Counted from the first letter of the stretch, positions 45,550 to 58,432 are shown. The stretch is 64,000 nucleotides of DNA from Odobenus rosmarus divergens (GCF_000321225.1 NW_004450477.1:2024096-2088095), one strand, 5' to 3'. Translations and numbers: made by a program. The notes: generated by a model not told the origin, from the sequence alone.

Positions 45550-46925
45550 TAATGTGACTTTGACATTTTATGGTCAGAAACAGAAAAGCTTTCCAAAAGG
45601 CATTTTGAAATCATTTCTAAGATTTCAAGTCTTTGATTTGAAAAATCTGTTTATCTGAATAGCAAGAGTCTTGTATTTTTACAGCAGAAAATTTTTTCAA
45701 GCTTTTAACTTAGCAACAAGCATATGAATGAACTAGAGTCTAAATTAAAGAATCCTGAATTTATTTCTGACCATGGTTGTTATTGAGGCATAATATAAAT
45801 ATTTCCCTGGTATACTACAAGGGGTTGAAGGAATCTAGGGGTCATGATTTGCCATCCTCTTTTAAATGGATTCAGCTGTAATGTCTGTGGCACCAGGAGA
45901 AAGTAGAAGTCTACACATGGACCAGGACTGTGGCCATTTCAGGCACTCAGCCAGACCACCTCCCCTGGTCCTTAAGTTCACTCCTCCTTTTCAGTCCAGT
46001 CCTCTTTCTGCAGCTCTGATGAGGACATGGGAAGAGGGGCTGCAGGACCTGGAGGACATCTTGCCCCGGTCTCAGAGGCCACATGGCCACCAGGGGAGAC
46101 TGAGACATCCTAGGACCCTGGAAGCGGGTCAAAGAGCCATCCCTGCCTGAGGAGGATAAGAGGAAAGGAAGGCCTTCCCGCCTGAACCACTACATACTTG
46201 TCTCTGGTGAAGTTTGAAGCCATTGACCTTCTCCTTCTACTTGAAGCTCTCCTTTCTGCGAGCTCTTGTTTCATCACTGACCAACCCATCTTTCCTTAAG
46301 AACCACTCTCTCCTAAGGAGAAACTCTAAGGTTCATCTTTATCTCCCCCAAACTGGGAGCTTTATGTAATCTGTACCTTCATATGGATGGTTCCCAGTTC
46401 TTGACCCTTTCACCTCTACTTTAATTCCAAATGCCTCCTGATTTGTCCCCTTCATCCTGCCCTGCCCAGGCCTGAGAGACCCTGGGTTTCCCACATCGTT
46501 CCCCTGCTGGGGACTGGATGGCTCCCTACTGCCTAGTCAGGCTAGTCTAGGTCCTGCTGACTTGCTGGGTCTTCTGTGATCTGGCCTGGCCTGGCCTTAC
46601 CTACTCCCGCTTACTTCCCAGCTGGACAGTGTGATGGCCACGGGGTGCAGAACAGGGAGAAGACCAGGTATCGGGCTGGCACAAGTGTAAGTGACTGTGC
46701 CACTAACAAAAATTCCCTAGTGTCAGCAGCAGAAAAATACTTTTTACATAAAATCAATAACAGAAACGCTTAGGGTAAAGCATGTTTTTAAAGGCATTAG
46801 TGGGAATGATTCAGAATAAGCAGATCCAGGGTGTGGATGTGAGCTCAGAACAGCTTCTCTGGTGTGAGATCTGTGACTCCATCCAACAGCTGCCCAGTAC
46901 TTTCTAACCACTCTTCTTTTCCTGG
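45550..46925. other. Mostly unique intergenic stretch
   Basis: No gene recognised. 46430-46620 is L2-like (CTGTGATCTGGCCTGGCC, CTACTCCCGC). The 94-codon frame at 45866 has no known domain. Confidence 0.45.
46087..46100 (+). promoter_or_regulatory. CTCF-like motif
   Basis: CCACCAGGGGAGAC is close to the CTCF core CCACCAGGGGGCGC. Sequence match only. Confidence 0.3.
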
Positions 46926-46929
46926 CACA

Positions 46930-47416
46930 GTATTGCTTCGTGGGTTGAGTGTGTCCTCCCAAAAGATATGTTGAAGTCCTAACCCCAAGTACCTCAGAAT
47001 GTGACCTTATTTGGAAATAGGGTCGCAGATGTCAGTAGTTAGGATGAGGTCATTCGGGTGGGCCCTCATCCACCATGACTGGTGTCCTTATAAGAAGAGG
47101 GAAGACGATGTGAAGACAGACACGCAGGGAGAACACCATGTGAAGACACAGGAGCACAGAGACACAGAGGGAGGACAGCCATGGGCAGACGGAAGGAGAT
47201 CCAAGTGACACTGCCACAAGCCACAGGTGCCTGGTTACCAGGATTTGAGAGAACCAAGGAAGGATCCACCCCTGGACACTTCAGAGAGAAGATGCCCCAG
47301 CTGATAGCTTGATTCTGGGCTTCCAACCTCCAGAACTGTGAGAGAATACATTTCTGTTGGTATAAGCCACCCAGTTTGTGGTTCTTTGTTCTGGTAGCCC
47401 TAGGGAACAGAGAAAC
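46930..47416 (+). mobile_element. MLT1-type MaLR LTR (plus)
   Basis: GATATGTTGAAGTCCTAACC, CAGAATGTGACCTTATTTGG, GACTGGTGTCCTTATAAG, CCAGAACTGTGAGAGAATAC and GTAGCCCTAGGGAAC in forward order; near complete. Confidence 0.92.
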
Positions 47417-47419
47417 CTG

Positions 47420-48645
47420 GTGTGCATGTTTTGTCATGCTTCACTCCATCTTCCTGGTTCCCTGGATGGTCATGCCAGGGGGGCCAGTGGCTTTAGGAAG
47501 CAGGCACATTTTATAGACTTAGATTTTTACAAGACAGCCTTTTGGTTTCGCCCACAATTTCTTACACTTATCAGCATCTCATATGTTACAGGGGAAAGTA
47601 TCTTTCGTGCTCACTGTGCAAATACAGCTCTTTCTTAGGCACTGTTGAACTAGCAGGGCCTGACTCTGTGACTCTGTAACAGAAATGGCAGGAGTATGAG
47701 GCTGGTGCCCTGGATACGAAGCACTGTCCCGGGCAGAAGCCAAGCAGGAAGTGGACTGAGCGGTGTGACAGTGGCATGTGGCTGCCTCTCTGGACCCTGT
47801 CCCACCTCCTCCCTGCTCATACAGGCTGCTCCCTCTGCTGGGGACTGTTCAACCTGGCTCTTTGTCCCACAGAATGGCTCAACCCAAGTGTCACCTTCCA
47901 CCTAAGGGAGATCTGTTGTCCCCCTTGCTATTCACATCCTTCCCAGCCCATTCTTTGTTTGCTTCCTAACCTTTACTATGATTTGTCACTATTTATTTGC
48001 CCACTTGTTTATGGCCATAGTGAGCTCTCTGAGTATAAGAACTATTCCAGGTTTACTCCCACTCTATCTCTGTACTGGGCACCAGTCCCCAACACATAGC
48101 AAGTGCTCAAAACCTCCTGAGGAAGGCATTCCTACTTGAAAGACTCAGTGACGTACCTGTGAACACGCTGGACATCATCCAGGGCATTCTTATTTCTATT
48201 GTTCTAAACCACCAGACTCCCAGACCTGCCTCCCATGGGGCCCAGGCTTAATGATAAGTTGTAGCCTAAGGTTCCTGTTCTTTGGTGGTTCTTCATCTTC
48301 GCCTTTCTGACCCTCATCCTCAACCATGCTGTATGCTCTCCATGGGTCACCAGTGTAGACTTGGGCTTTGGGGACCAGTGCTTCTTCAGGAGGCTCCTGC
48401 AAGCATTCCCAAACATCTAAGTGCATGCACACTCAGGAAAGACATAGACAGGGCCCGCCAGGGCAGCGGAGACACTTAGGATCATCCAGGGTGCCTGTCG
48501 TGGCCTCCTTACTGTCTTCCTGCTTCTGCCCTGGCCCCAACAGTCTATTTTCCTCTCAGCAGCTGGGGGTGGGGGGTGTCCATTAAAATGAAAGTTGGCC
48601 CATGTCACTGTGCTGCACAGAACGACCCATGGCTCCCCTGACCAC
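47420..48645. other. Intergenic stretch with L2 pieces
   Basis: 47940-48115 resembles an L2 3' end (CACTATTTATTTGCCCAC, CATAGCAAGTGCTCAAAAC). The rest is unassigned. Confidence 0.45.
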
Positions 48646-49040
48646 CAAGAGTGAAAGTCCAGGGGCGCCTGGGTGGCTCAGTCGTTAAAGGTCTGCCTTC
48701 GGCTTAGGTCATGATCCCAGGGTCCTGGGATCAAGCCCCGCATCAGGCTCCCTGCTCAGCAGGAAGCCTGCTTCTCCCTCTCCCTCTCCCACTCCCCCTG
48801 CTTGTGTTCCCTCTCTGGCTGTCTCTCTCTGTGTGTCAAATAAATAAATAAAATCTTAAAAAAAAAAAAAAGAGTGAAAGCCCAGGGCCTCACTATGCCT
48901 GCCATGGCCTCTGGGGTCTGGCCCCAGCTACCCCTGTGATTCATCTCCCATGCCTACCCAGATAAATGCGTGTCTGTCTCCTCCACCTCCTTCAAGTCTT
49001 AGTTCAGATGTCACCTTCTCAGTGGACCCACCTGAGCCAC
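48595..49040 (+). mobile_element. L2 fragment (plus), split by a SINE
   Basis: CATGTCACTGTGCTGC, CATGGCTCCCCTGACC, then GCCCAGGGCCTCACTATGCC and TAGTTCAGATGTCACCTTCTC follow L2 order. Confidence 0.75.
48663..48868 (+). mobile_element. CAN-SINE (plus)
   Basis: Flanks AGAGTGAAAGTCCAGG / AGAGTGAAAGCCCAGG. Confidence 0.93.
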
Positions 49041-49044
49041 CCTG

Positions 49045-49760
49045 TTTTGGGAGTCATTAAACTTTTTTTTGTGAGGCAGTTGTAGATTCACATGTAGTTA
49101 CAAGAAATAATACAGGCAGATCTGGCTGGGCCCCTCACCCAGTTTCCTGCAGTGTGAACATCTTGCAAACCTATAGTACAATAGCACAACCAGGACATTG
49201 CCGTCAAGATACAAAATATGATATCGTTTACAGTTGATACAGTCAAGATACAAAATATCTCCCTCCCAGCAAGGATCACTCATACTGCTCTTTTATAGCC
49301 CCTCCCCTTCCCTTGGCCCCGCCCCCTCCATAGCCCTGGCGACCATTCCAGCTGTGCTCCATTTCTATAATTTTGTCATTTCAAGAATGTCATATAAATA
49401 GAATCATATAGTATAAGGGTAGATCTATGGTGTAAGTGCCTCTAGGGACATATAGTATGATATAAGTCTACCCTGAGGGAGAGACTTTTTTTTTTTTAAC
49501 TGAGAATAATTCTCTGGAGATTCCCCCAGGTTGTGGGTATATCAATAGTTCATTCCTTTCCATTGCTGAGTAGTAAGTATCCCACAGTAAGGAGATGCCA
49601 GTTTGTTTGATCATACCTCCCATGAAGGACAGCTGGGTTGTTTCCAGTTTGGGGTTTGGGGCTATTACAAATAGAGCTGCTCTGGAAATTCATGTTTAGG
49701 ATTTTGGGTGAACACAAGTTTTCATTTCTCTAAGATAAACAGCCAAGAGTACAATCACCA
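49045..49760 (-). mobile_element. L1 3'UTR (antisense)
   Basis: CAGTTGTAGATTCACATG, ATAAATAGAATCATATAG, and GCTGGGTTGTTTCCAGTTTGG. Carries a 17-bp internal direct repeat GTCAAGATACAAAATAT about 40 bp apart (near 49203 and 49243). Confidence 0.7.
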
Positions 49761-49764
49761 GGTT

Positions 49765-51700
49765 GCCAGGCCATTCTATCTTGAACTGTAAACTCCCCAC
49801 ACATTCCCAGAAACACCCAACATCTTTCACCCTGATCTACTTTCCCATTTTCCACGGCTTTCACATTTTCATATACTCTATGAAGAGCTTACTTATTTAT
49901 GAGGTGTCTTCCTCATGCACCCCTGCTGTTATTCAGGGCTAGAGCATGGTAAGAAGTGCTATGCTGGCACCAGACCTGATGTCCCCTGCCTCAGGGGACT
50001 GTTTGCTGGGATTATGAGGGCACATAAACACCGCCATGCCCATGAGCGGCATCATGGGGTTTTGACGACAAGACAGAGCCCATGCACGGATTCCCCAGAT
50101 AAAGCAGTCCGCTAGGCTTACAACCAAGTCACACTGAGCTCAAAAGCCAAATCAGTGCTATCCCCAAATAAAGGTTACTGCTCAGGAAAGCTTTAACTTA
50201 GAAACTGTGATTTATCACCTGGCCAAGCAGAGCTGCAGTCCGTGCAGACCCCCTGGCCCCAACCCTGCCTCGAGGCACCCACCAGTCCCAGGGGAGGGAC
50301 TCATTCTGCAAATGAGCAGAAAGGATTCTAGTTAAAGAAGCCAGAGAGCTCCAGAGGCAGGAGAATCAAGGACTGTATTTCATGCTGAAAAGTGAAAACC
50401 AAATAAACAAAGCTGCCTGTCGTGGCAGCCGGCCAGCTCAGCTGTGTAAGTGAACAGCAAAAACATTCCTCTGCTCTGTGGAAGCCCCTGGAAGAGATCC
50501 AGAACCTTGTGTACTTAGCCTAACTGGGGGCTTGTTGTCATTATTATCATTACCACAAATTCATCTATTTCTTAATACATTGGTTTCCTTCATTTTTAAC
50601 ACTTGCTTGACATGTGCACTGATTAGGTGAATGCCGGAACAAGTGATTAAATAATTTTGTAAAATAATGCTTTGGCTTGATTCAAAGTGGAAATGTTTAT
50701 AGTGTTCCCATTAACACCAGATGATGTCAGCCTGACTATTGTGCTGCTTTTTCAAAAACACACGGGGCTGAAAAAAGCCTTCCCAAACAATCCAAAATGA
50801 GTCAAGGCTCTAAAAAGACTTTTCTCCATAAACACCCTCCTCTGTGATTTGGCCCTAGCAGCAAAACCCATGAGGATGTCGGGAGCACAGTGGCTCTGAA
50901 TTGGGAATTCACACGTCTTGTCATCTGAAGCGTCATCCAGAGAGATGACTGTGTCAAGTGCTGCCTGTGTCCCCTCCCAGCCTGGCTCTGTGGAATCTGA
51001 CATCTCTGAGCTTTGATTCCTATGACTGCTGCCCCCCCTTTTCTTCCTGACCCTTTTTTCTCCTCCACTTTACCCTTCCTTTTCTTCCCTCTTCTCCCCC
51101 ACCCTAAGCTAAACCAACTAAACTAACCAAGTAACCCAACTAGACCTCAACCCTAAAGCATGAGTGTTCCTAATGGGGATAGAACTGTAGCCTCGGTGCC
51201 ATAAGCCACCATCCTCACCCGGGAACCACAACTCCCCCTCAGCCCTGGACAGCTGGAAGGAGCTCCTGTGCCAGGGGGCAGTTCTCAGTATTCCTCCCCA
51301 AGCAGATCCACCCTGTACAAGCCCCATGTGGACCTTGTCCCGGCCACTTGCGCTTCCTCAGTACCCCCAGAGAACCAGGGGAAGCATAGGAGATAATCAC
51401 TGTGGTCTCTTCACAGTGTTCTGGGGTGGAGGGTGGGGTCTGAAGAGGGAGGTTTCGTTGCAGGCTTCAACATGATATCTGGGGAAGATTATTTTCAACT
51501 TGTGGGGGAAAGGAAAATCTATTTCTAGAGTCCTCGATGACTAAACTATAAATGCTTAGTGAGCACTGCAGGCCAAGACAGGCAGGACCCTGCCCAGGCC
51601 TGCATCCTGGGTCAAAGAACCACAGTAGGGACCATTGTCCTCAGAATCAGAGGCCCCAGAGCCTGGATCCATAGGCCAGGCCATACTGGGCTGATCTCAT
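49765..51700. other. Mostly unique intergenic stretch
   Basis: No gene or named repeat. 50130-50760 is non-repetitive and mixed in composition; possible regulatory element (see findings). Confidence 0.45.
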
Positions 51701-51704
51701 GGTG

Positions 51705-52260
51705 GCTCCTGTATTACTATTATCCTCAAGCTGCCATAACAGAGGACTATAGACTGGGGGGCTGAAGGACAGAAATTTATTTTCGCACAGTTCTGGAAGT
51801 TAGAAGTCCAAGATCAAGGACTGACAGGGGTAGTTTCTGGTGAGGACTTTCTTCCTGGCTTGCAGACAGCTCTCCTCACTATGTCTTCACACAACTTTTC
51901 CTCCATGTGTATTCTCAGAGAGCAAGAGAACTCTCTGGTGTCTGTTGATTGACTGACTGAGAGAGCGCATGTGAGCGGGATAGGGTCAGAAGGAGAGGAA
52001 TATCAAGCAGGCTCCAGGCTCAGTGCAGAGCCCCATGCAGGACTCGATCCCACGACACCAAGACCACAATCCGAGACAAAATCAAGAGTTGGATGCTCAA
52101 CTGACAGAGCCACCCAGGCGTCCCTCTGGTGTCTCTTCATATAAGGGCATTAACCCTATGGAATCAGAGCCCCACCCTTATGACCTCATGTACCCTTACT
52201 TACCTCCTCATAGGCCCCATCTCCACATACAGTCACATGGGGGGTTAGAGAGAGCTGGAC
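51705..52260 (-). mobile_element. MLT1-type MaLR LTR (minus), split by a SINE
   Basis: GACTATAGACTGGGGGGCTG, AGAAATTTATTTTCGCACAGTTCTGG, then ATATAAGGGCATTAACCC, CCTTATGACCTCATG and ATCTCCACATACAGTCACATG. Confidence 0.85.
51946..52124 (-). mobile_element. Older CAN-SINE (minus)
   Basis: TSD CTCTGGTGTCT at both ends; GACTGACTGAGAGAGCGCATG body, GCCACCCAGGCGTCCC head end. Confidence 0.9.
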
Positions 52261-52264
52261 AGGA

Positions 52265-54490
52265 AGAAGGAATAGGCCATGATACATCATATGTAGCCCA
52301 CTAGCCTGCATATGAGAAGGCCAGGCATCCTCTCCCCACTTCCCTCACCCATGTGGTGGGGAGAATACTGTGAATGCTGTGCCCTGCGCCGTTGTGCGGC
52401 ACTTGCAGGAGCTCACGTATGTGGAGCCTTGAGCAGTGGAGGGAGAAGCACTCAGGAGGCAGAGGCAGGAGGAGATTAATCTCATTTTTTTCATGGTGCC
52501 CCAGGGAGCCAGCCCCTGAGTTGGCAGCCCTAGTTGCCATCTCTCTCCGGCCTTATGCCTCCCTACTATCTGTTTCTAAACCTAGACTCTGAAAGAGCCA
52601 CCATGTGTCTGTGGACCAAAATTAGGGACCTTGTGGCTGTTGAATGAAGAGCAATCCAGAATGTGGCCTGCAGTGCAGGGCAGCTTGGTGGACCTAGCAG
52701 CTGCATAGACCAGAAGGAGAGCGGCCTGCCTCAGGAAAGAGGGGGTGTGTCTGTGGGCACGCACGCGCATGCATGTATGTGTGTGCATGCACATGTATGT
52801 TGGCAATGAGGGTCATTGCTCTGAGTCCTAGCAATTAGCTATGACTCAGGGAGGCTGGAAACATGGCCCAAGCTGACAGTACAGTTCAGCACCTTGGGTC
52901 CCACTGTTCCCAAAAGCCTGTAGTCCTGGCTTAGCACAAGGCCCCAAAGAGACTGGGGAGCCAAGTGGGGGAGACATGCATTATGGCAGATGTCTGAGCA
53001 GTGTGTCCCCAGAAACCAAGCCCCTTTGTAGAAGTGTGTATGTGAGTATGTGTGGGGGAGGGGTTAGTTAGTGTGTAACACTGATCCCCACTCTCTCCTG
53101 CCCCCTTGGGAAGAGATAACCCAAGAAGAAGCTGAAGCAGAGACTTGTGATCCTCCCATGGGGTGGGGAAGGCAACTCAGCCCTTCTGCAGCCAGCACTC
53201 CTAGCTGGGTAGCTGGGGAGGTAGATACCTGCTTCTACCCTTAGCAGAAAAGAGGCAAGAGGACTCAAGCTTTTAGAAAAGGTAACGATATTTTAAAAGA
53301 AGAATAAAATTACTTAACTGGCAGCCACAAATAGGTGTCAGGATTCTCCAATATAGTGTTGACAGCCAGCCCTAATTTGAGTTATATGATGTATGCTAGC
53401 CCCTCAGTTACCTGAGTTGGTCATGGAATATGCTATCCTCAACAGGACACCTATGCAACAGGTTTCTAGAGTCCCCAGGGTATGCTAGGCCAGTATAGCA
53501 CTAGAGATGCAGCAAACCAGACAGAGTCCCATCCCATGGAGCTTGCACTTAAAGTGGGAGGAGACAGACAATGAGCCACTAACAGAGTAAATCAGTAAAT
53601 TTCACTGCGTACCAAAAGTCAGATAGGTGCCACAGAAAAAGAAAAGCCAGAAAAATAAAAAGAGAGGTGGGCAGTGATAGGGGGGTGGAACAGGTTACAA
53701 CTGTGGTCAGAGAAAGGCCTCCGGGGAAGGTGACATTTGAGAAAAAACAGAACAGGAGTGAGCCAAGTGGATATGTGGAGGAAGAGCCTTCCAATCAGAA
53801 AGAAGAGCCAGTACAAAGGCCCTGAGGCAAATAAGATAAGGGAGCGTTCATGGGTAAGGTTTACATGGGCCAATATGGAAGAGTGGAAAGAGAATGGTAT
53901 CCACCTAAATCAGGGCCCTCCTCCATGTGCAGTTCAAAAAGTCCCCTCACCTGATTCTCTGAGCCACAGGCCTTCCCAGGCCGTGAGGCCAGCACCTCAT
54001 GAAAAAAGACTTTATCTCACTGAGCACATCCCACTCAGTCTCTGGACTTGATTCCAGATTGCTAATTTCAGTCGTTACGACTCTGTTTCCCAGCAGCTCC
54101 TTGCCTCACCTTCCCCTGTGGTGGGTGAGCTTTCCTTAGGTCTGCTTTACCTTTCACTCCCCTGATCATGGTTCACACTCCTCTATGTACACTCTGCTTG
54201 AGCTCCCTCCAACCCCACCCTCAGAAGGGTCTCCTGACTCAGTCCAGCTCCTGAAATCTTTTACTTCAGAATCTAGAAAACATACTCCCACTCCCAGGTT
54301 TTCCTGGACCCAGAGTTGGGGTCAGGACCACTTAGCCCTCACAGAGCATGAGATGAAATGATTCATTAGATCTTTCCTGGATCCCAAGAGAAATCTTGAA
54401 AAATGTAATACATTCCTCACTGCCTTAGAAGCCAAGGCAATGGACACCTTTTACCCTTCCTGCAAAATGCAGTCATGATTACAAACTATA
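52265..54490. other. Mostly unique intergenic stretch
   Basis: No gene. 53450-53860 resembles an L2/MIR-age repeat (CATGGAGCTTGCACTTAAAG, AAGGTGACATTTGAG, AAAGGCCCTGAGGCA) whose family I cannot name. 52750-52805 is an alternating purine-pyrimidine run. Confidence 0.4.
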
Positions 54491-54492
54491 GA

Positions 54493-54650
54493 ATCTTTTT
54501 TTTTTAAGATTTTATTTATTTATTTGAGAGAGAGAGAGAGAGCACATGAGAAGGGGGAGGGTCAGAAGGAGAAGCAAACTCCCTGCTGAGCAGGGAGCCC
54601 GATGCAGGACTCGATCCAGGGACTCCAGGATCATGACCTGGGCGAAGGCA
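54493..54650 (-). mobile_element. CAN-SINE (minus), head-truncated
   Basis: Runs from the poly(T) tail to GACCTGGGCGAAGGCAG and stops about 30 nt before the usual head. Flanks TAGAATCTT / CAGAATCTT show the truncation is part of the insertion. Confidence 0.88.
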
Positions 54651-54654
54651 GCAG

Positions 54655-55480
54655 AATCTTAACACATTTGGATCGCTATTTGGGAACATTTATCGCGCTT
54701 TTCTTCAGAGACACAAAGGAGATGGAGACCCCAGGGAAGACACTGAAATGTACCTGCTTGTAGAAGCATGTGCTTTCTGCTTGTTTTTTCATTTGTGCTT
54801 TTGTTATTTGACTTGTTCTCACTAAAGTAAAATGAAGACCTCAGCTCTGCCCCTCCTGAGCAGCAACATCTAGCAAAATTCCTTTCTGATTGAGAGATGC
54901 TGTTTCTCTCAGCAAATTTCCTCCTCACAGTAACTCTTGTTCAGCACTACCAAACCCTCTGAGGTACATGTCAGTCTACACCTTATTTTCTCATCCGGGC
55001 TTCCTACCTGCACAGGCTCTCCCACTGATTAGACTATACTCTCCCTGAGAGAAGGAGCAGAACACCGTAAACCTCTGTAGGTGTTTTCTCAGCCACTGAG
55101 GAGCCGTAACATGCCAGGCCTTCCACAGACCTGCTGAAGTAGCTCTAAACTGCTTCGGAGGTTCCTGTCAGAACAGCCCAAATGTCTCATCACTTCTAGG
55201 GCCCTGAACTCTCAGGCTCCACAGAGAAATGTCTTCATGCCCCACAGCAAAGTTGTACAGAGTAAAGTTATTTATGTGGGATTTGTACCCACAGGTAGCT
55301 CTGCTATAAAAGCAAACATCTGCAAAATCTCTATGGCTTAAAAGGATAATGTTTTATTCCTTACTCGTATTCCAAGTCCTCCATGGGCAGCTGGTGACTC
55401 TGCTTCGCTCTGTGTCGCTCACTGAAGAATTCAGGCTGACAGTCTCCCCAATGGGGAGCATCGCTGCTGTTGTGATGGAG
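54655..55480. other. Unassigned intergenic stretch
   Basis: No gene or named repeat recognised. Confidence 0.5.
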
Positions 55481-55482
55481 TG

Positions 55483-55984
55483 TATTAGTTTTCTATTGCT
55501 CCTATAACCAATTACCACAAACTTAAGTAGCTTAAAACAACACAAAGGTACTGACTTAGTTATGGAAGTCCAAGTCCAAAATGCACTAAAATCCAGGTGT
55601 TGGCAGGGCTGCTTTTCTTCTGGAGGTCTAGGGGAGAATCTGTTTCCTTCCTTCTCCACCTTCTAGAGGCCACCTGCATTCCTTGGCTCATGGCCCTTTT
55701 TCCATCTTCCATCAGAGCAAGCAGTGTAGCATTTTCAAATCTCTTTCTCTTTCTCTCTGTTACTTCTGCTACCATCTCTCACTCTGACTCTTCTGCCTAC
55801 CTCTTATGAGGATCCTTGTGATTGCACTGGGCCTACCTAGAGAATCAAGGATAATCTCTTTATCTCAAGACTCCCAGCATTATCATATTTGCAGTATGCT
55901 CTCTGTCCGGTGAAGTAACATATTCACGGGTTCCAGGGATTAAGATGTGGACATTTTCAGGGGCCATTATTCAGCTTACCACAC
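55483..55984 (-). mobile_element. MLT1-type MaLR LTR (minus)
   Basis: TGTATTAGTTTTCTATTGCTCC, TTAAAACAACACAAAGG, GTCTAGGGGAGAATCTG and GGGCCATTATTCAGCTTACC in reverse MLT1 order. Confidence 0.88.
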
Positions 55985-55989
55985 AGAGT

Positions 55990-56405
55990 GACAGTGTCCA
56001 ATCATATACAAGGATATTTGCCTTGAAGCATTCACACTTTACACATTTCTTTGGTCAACCAAGTCACATGACCATACCTAACTTTTATGAGGCAGGAAGT
56101 ACAATCTCTCATATATAGAGAATGAAGAGAATAAGAAGAAACACCTTCAGTTCTTCTTCAGGATTAGGATGAAGAAGAATGCAAAAGGCCTTCAGGACCA
56201 TGACAGCAACAAAAATAAATCTAGATCAACTAAGAATCATACATTTCTATTTGGTGAATGAGTTGTAGATACAGGGAAGCCTGATTAACTGAATTTTAGG
56301 TGGAGATGAGCCCGTCATCATTAAGCCAACCTAGCCTGGGTGCAGGTAGGTAGAAGAGGCCTGCTATAGAAGAAGACATTGTGGCTGGGAGGCAGCCAAG
56401 CTTTA
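55990..56405. other. Unassigned intergenic stretch
   Basis: No gene or named repeat recognised. Confidence 0.45.
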
Positions 56406-56409
56406 AATG

Positions 56410-58430
56410 ACAGTTAGGTTATGATTAAACAAGAGAAAACAAATATAAACCCACAAACCCAGGAAGCTGAGCAAAGTCAAAGGCAAAATAAATACAAAGA
56501 AAAACACACTCAGGCACTTTGTAGTCAAAATGCTGCAATAAAGTTAAAGAAAAATGTTAAAAGAAGCAAAAGGAAAAAGACACATTATATACATACAAAA
56601 TTAAAGCTGACATCTCATCAGAAACAGTGAAGGCCAGAAGACAATGGAACAAAACCTTTTAAGTCCTATAAGAAAAACACCTGCAACTTAAGATCAGTAA
56701 ACTATAACTACCAAAAATAGCTTTTACAAATTAAGACAAAATAAGGCATTTTTAGATAAACAAAGGCTGAGAATCATCTCTATCAAATTCACACTACAAG
56801 AAATATAAAGAAGGTCCTTAAGGTTGATAGAAAATGATATCACTGAGTAAGTCAATGAGAGAAAACACAAATTTCAAACATCAGTATTAAGAGGGGGTTT
56901 CACTAGCGGTCCTGCAGACATAAAAGATTAATAAAGGTTAATAGTTTTTGAATAATTTTATGCTAAAAAGTACTAACGAGTTAGATAAAATAAATTCCTT
57001 GAAAAACAATATTTATCAAAACTGACACAGGAAGAAATAGAAAATCTGAAGATCTCCATGTTGATTTTTAAAATTGAGTGTACACCTAAAACCCTTTTGT
57101 GATTGAAACCTTTTCCAGTCACAGATGGTTTCACCAGTAAATTCTATCAAACTTGCAAGGAAGAAATTATACCAACTGTACACAGACTGTTTCAGAGAAT
57201 AGAGGAGGAAACCATTTCCCAATTTTTAAATTTTTTGGCCAGGAAGAAATTATACCAACTGTACACAGACTGTTTCAAAGAATAGAGGAGGAAACCATTT
57301 CCCAATTTTTAAATTTTTTGGCCAGTCCAACCCTAATACCAAAAGCATACAAAGACATTACCAGAAGAGAAAACCACAGACCAATATCTCTCATGAACAC
57401 AGACATAAACATCCTTAACAAAATATTAGCAAATTTAGCCCAGCATTCTTTTTAAAAAGGATAATACAACATGACCAAAAACAGGGAAATATTCTCAGGA
57501 ATGTAAGGTTGTTTAAGTTTTTTAATAGCAATCAATATAATTCATCACATTGTCAGAATAAAAGAAAAATCATATGAGCATCTCAATAGATACAGGAAAA
57601 GCATTTTACAAAATTCAGTAGTTCTTCAGGATAAAAACTCTCAGCACATGAGGAGTAACAAAGAAACTTCCTTAAAAAAACACACACACACAAAAAACTT
57701 CCTCAACCTGATAGAGTGAACTTCAAAAAACCTACAACTAACAGCATACATAATGATGAAATATTGGAAGTTTCACCTTAAAATGAAGAGCAAGGTAAGG
57801 CTGCCTACTCTCACCACTTCTATTCAACATTGTACTGGACATCACTATTCACTGGGACAATAGGGCAAAAAAAATAGGCATAAAGATTGGGAAGAAAGAA
57901 TTAAAATTGTCTAGAACTAGTCTTGCATTTAGCAAGGTCTCAGAATACAAAATCAATATTCAAATGTAAATTGTATTCCTATGCACTTATAGCAAACAAG
58001 TAAAAATTAAATTAAAAAATACCATTTCACAAAAAGGTCCAGAGGGAACACTTTGGGGTATTGAAATCTTGTTTATGATGGTGGTAATGCACAGTCTGAA
58101 AATAAAGAAAGCAATTCTATTAGAAAAGTACAAAAGGAATAACATACATAGGAATAAGGAGGCAAAAGACTTGTATCCTGAAAACTACAAAACATTGCTT
58201 AAAGAAATTAAAGTAGACCTAAGTAGAAAGACATTCCATTTTCATGTACTGGAAGACTTAATATTGCTATGCTGACAGTAGTACCCAAAAGCAATATGTA
58301 GAGTCAATGCAATCCCTATCCAAATCCCAATAGCATTTTTTTTTACAGAAATAGAAAAGAAGCCTAAAATTTAAATGGAATCTTAAGAAATTCCAATTGC
58401 CAAAATAAATTTGAAAAGAACAAAATTGAA
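56410..58430 (+). pseudogene. Old L1: 5' region and ORF2 (sense), inactive
   Basis: 56600-56860 is the zone before ORF2 (ACATCTCATCAGAAACAGTG, AGGCCAGAAGACAATGG). 57100-58270 carries broken ORF2 frames, including HRPISLMN and KILANLAQ reverse-transcriptase blocks in the 57153 frame. Many stops and frameshifts; an 83-bp tandem duplication lies at 57158-57323. Confidence 0.85.
57158..57323 (+). repeat. 83-bp tandem duplication in L1 ORF2
   Basis: 57158-57240 and 57241-57323 differ at one base (TTCAGAG / TTCAAAG). 83 is not a multiple of 3, so the second copy shifts the frame. Confidence 0.97.
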
Positions 58431-58432
58431 GG

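Noticed and set aside
45866..46150. 94-codon frame
   Set aside because: No recognisable domain, no splice or promoter context, and similar-length frames occur by chance nearby.
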